The notes under the pieces: model-generated | Database searches by the model: none | Told to the model about the DNA's origin: nothing | What the model saw: only the letters and a program-made list of their open reading frames with translations | In this document: positions 63,114-64,000 of the stretch, one piece after another | How the letters are laid out: each line of letters begins with the position of its first letter | Position numbering within the stretch: position 1 is the first letter of the stretch | Position numbers and translations under genes: made by a program | DNA from: Oscillospiraceae bacterium | GTDB lineage: Bacteria > Bacillota > Clostridia > Saccharofermentanales > Saccharofermentanaceae | Reading direction: 5' to 3' | DNA: 64,000 bases | Assembly: GCA_015069205.1 (NCBI GenBank) | Contig: SVIZ01000002.1 | Span: 248,001 to 312,000 of the forward strand

Positions 63114-63824
63114 TCAGAACTGTGTGTTCATGCTGTTCTTGACCGGCGGATAAGCGAATGAATATCCGATACCCCACTCAGTCTTAACGAAAGTAATCTC
63201 AGGTGCGATCTTTTCCATCTTCTTACGGAGGTAAGATATGTTAACCATTACGAGGTGGTTGTCGCACGGAGAATCATCGCCCCAAACATGAGAATAGATT
63301 CTTGTGAAAGGAACGATAACGTTAGGTGTCTCAGCCAAGAGGCAGAGAATATCGAACTCACGGTTTGTAAGATGTAAAGGCTTCTCCTTGAGAGTAACCT
63401 CACGTGTCTTGATGTTGATGCGGAGCGGAGGATACTCTACGAGGAATCCCTCGCTCTTCATATTACGCTTGATGTGAACGTTGATACGAAGGCTCAACTC
63501 AGGGAGTGAGTAAGGCTTTGTGATGTAGTCATCAGCGCCAACCTTAAATCCGTTGATTACGTCTTCCTGCTGATCCTTTGCGGTGAGGAAGATGATAGGA
63601 CAATCTGTGAACTCCTTGATTTTGGGAGCAAGATCAAAAGCGCTTCCGTCAGGGAGCATTACGTCCAATACGATACATGAGAAGCTGTGAAGCTTGATCT
63701 TTTCGAGCGCCTCAGCACAATTTGTTGCTGTTACGACATCGTAGCCCTCGCTCTCGAGAAAATCACGGTTCAAGACCAGGATATCGCTGTCATCATCTAC
63801 AAGAAATACTTTCTGCTTAGCCAT
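63114..63824 (-). CDS. OmpR/PhoB-family response regulator
   Basis: 236 residues. The receiver has the acidic patch Asp10-Asp12, phospho-acceptor Asp54 in VLDVMLP, and a Lys in ITKPYS. A winged-helix Trans_reg_C domain follows (~130-225) with LTNREFDILCLLAE and VNISYLRKKME. Partner of the kinase downstream. An AGGAGG site precedes the ATG. Confidence 0.95.
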   Translation of the reverse strand: MAKQKVFLVDDDSDILVLNRDFLESEGYDVVTATNCAEALEKIKLHSFSCIVLDVMLPDGSAFDLAPKIKEFTDCPIIFLTAKDQQEDVINGFKVGADDYITKPYSLPELSLRINVHIKRNMKSEGFLVEYPPLRINIKTREVTLKEKPLHLTNREFDILCLLAETPNVIVPFTRIYSHVWGDDSPCDNHLVMVNISYLRKKMEKIAPEITFVKTEWGIGYSFAYPPVKNSMNTQF

Positions 63825-63878
63825 TAATATACCTCCTGTTAACTTAAATAATGCTTAATCAGTTATTTCCCCAAATGG

Positions 63879-63899
63879 CGTCACGTATTCCGCGTGACG
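63879..63899. repeat. Inverted repeat upstream of the response regulator
   Basis: Arms CGTCACG (63879-63885) and CGTGACG (63893-63899) with a 7-base loop, 55 bases before the start codon. It could be an operator for the regulator itself or a leader hairpin. The rest of 63825-64000 is A/T-rich; no confident promoter. Confidence 0.45.
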
Positions 63900-64000
63900 G
63901 TGTTTTATATGATTGTGATTTTTTGATAATTCACAACGATAGTATACAACACGTCAAAGTGTTTTTATATAGTTAAATGCAATAAGTTATAAATAATTTA

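Noticed and set aside
1-64000. CRISPR arrays, rRNA, tRNA, insertion sequences, integrases or phage genes
   Set aside because: No regularly spaced repeats, no recognisable tRNA/rRNA sequence and no transposase or integrase reading frame were found on either strand by eye.

Overview
The window looks like a chromosomal segment of an anaerobic, low-to-medium GC Firmicute of class Clostridia. The basis is the AGGAGG-type ribosome binding sites, sigma-A promoters, U-run terminators, a Spo0A-type DNA-binding domain, LL-diaminopimelate aminotransferase (DapL), a YdbC-like protein, a QueT transporter, a DUF1858 protein and several threonine-rich anchored envelope proteins. A Saccharofermentans/Oscillospiraceae-like gut lineage is possible but is only a guess. 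I see no rRNA, tRNA, CRISPR array, insertion sequence or phage gene. Genes are packed in overlapping operons, and no gene-free stretch exceeds 300 bases; the longest are about 52733-53030 and 60220-60499.

Layout. 1-8.4 kb: a plus-strand operon with two secreted cell-surface proteins (one ending in a glucosaminidase domain), GtrA, FolC, a membrane-anchored unknown and threonine synthase. 8.4-14.3 kb: carA, then a 1352-codon ORF that joins carbamoyl-phosphate synthase large subunit to diaminopimelate epimerase, then a HAD phosphatase. 14.2-20.3 kb: a DMT transporter diverges from an oxidoreductase-QueT-methyltransferase-membrane protein operon; Mrp, a thioredoxin-like lipoprotein and ispF follow. 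20.3-25.8 kb: ispD and radA, dapL and a degenerate adenylate-forming enzyme. 25.9-31.2 kb: a DUF885 peptidase-like lipoprotein and a giant pseudophosphatase/LysM-like membrane protein. 31.4-35.8 kb: serine synthesis (class V aminotransferase and serA), a GH32-like protein and a small pseudouridine synthase. 35.8-40.9 kb (minus): DUF1015, FAD oxidoreductase and DUF2298. 41.1-46 kb: WYL regulator, alaS, HIT and trmB. 46-52.7 kb: a polytopic membrane protein and a surface-modification cassette (aminotransferase, cytidylyltransferase, a TPP enzyme in two overlapping reading frames, and two LicD proteins). 53-60.7 kb: gap, a phosphoesterase, YdbC, ligA, a folate enzyme, a Spo0A-like orphan, HU and a DUF1858 protein. 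60.8-63.8 kb: a two-component system.

How the genes relate. DapL makes LL-DAP from the aspartate branch and the DapF half of the fusion would make meso-DAP, so the window encodes the last two steps of the aminotransferase route to DAP/lysine. FolC and 5-formyl-THF cyclo-ligase belong to folate metabolism. IspD and IspF belong to the MEP pathway, although IspF lacks a normal zinc ligand. The cassette at 47.6-52.7 kb has the parts expected for making a CDP-activated small molecule and placing a phospho-substituent on a surface glycan; the substituent cannot be read from sequence.

Most notable: the CarB-DapF fusion, the split TPP enzyme with an internal Shine-Dalgarno and TTG start, the CDP/LicD cassette, several enzymes with missing catalytic residues (IspF, GH32, ANL, PP2C-like), an orphan Spo0A-C protein, and a perfect palindrome upstream of the WYL regulator.
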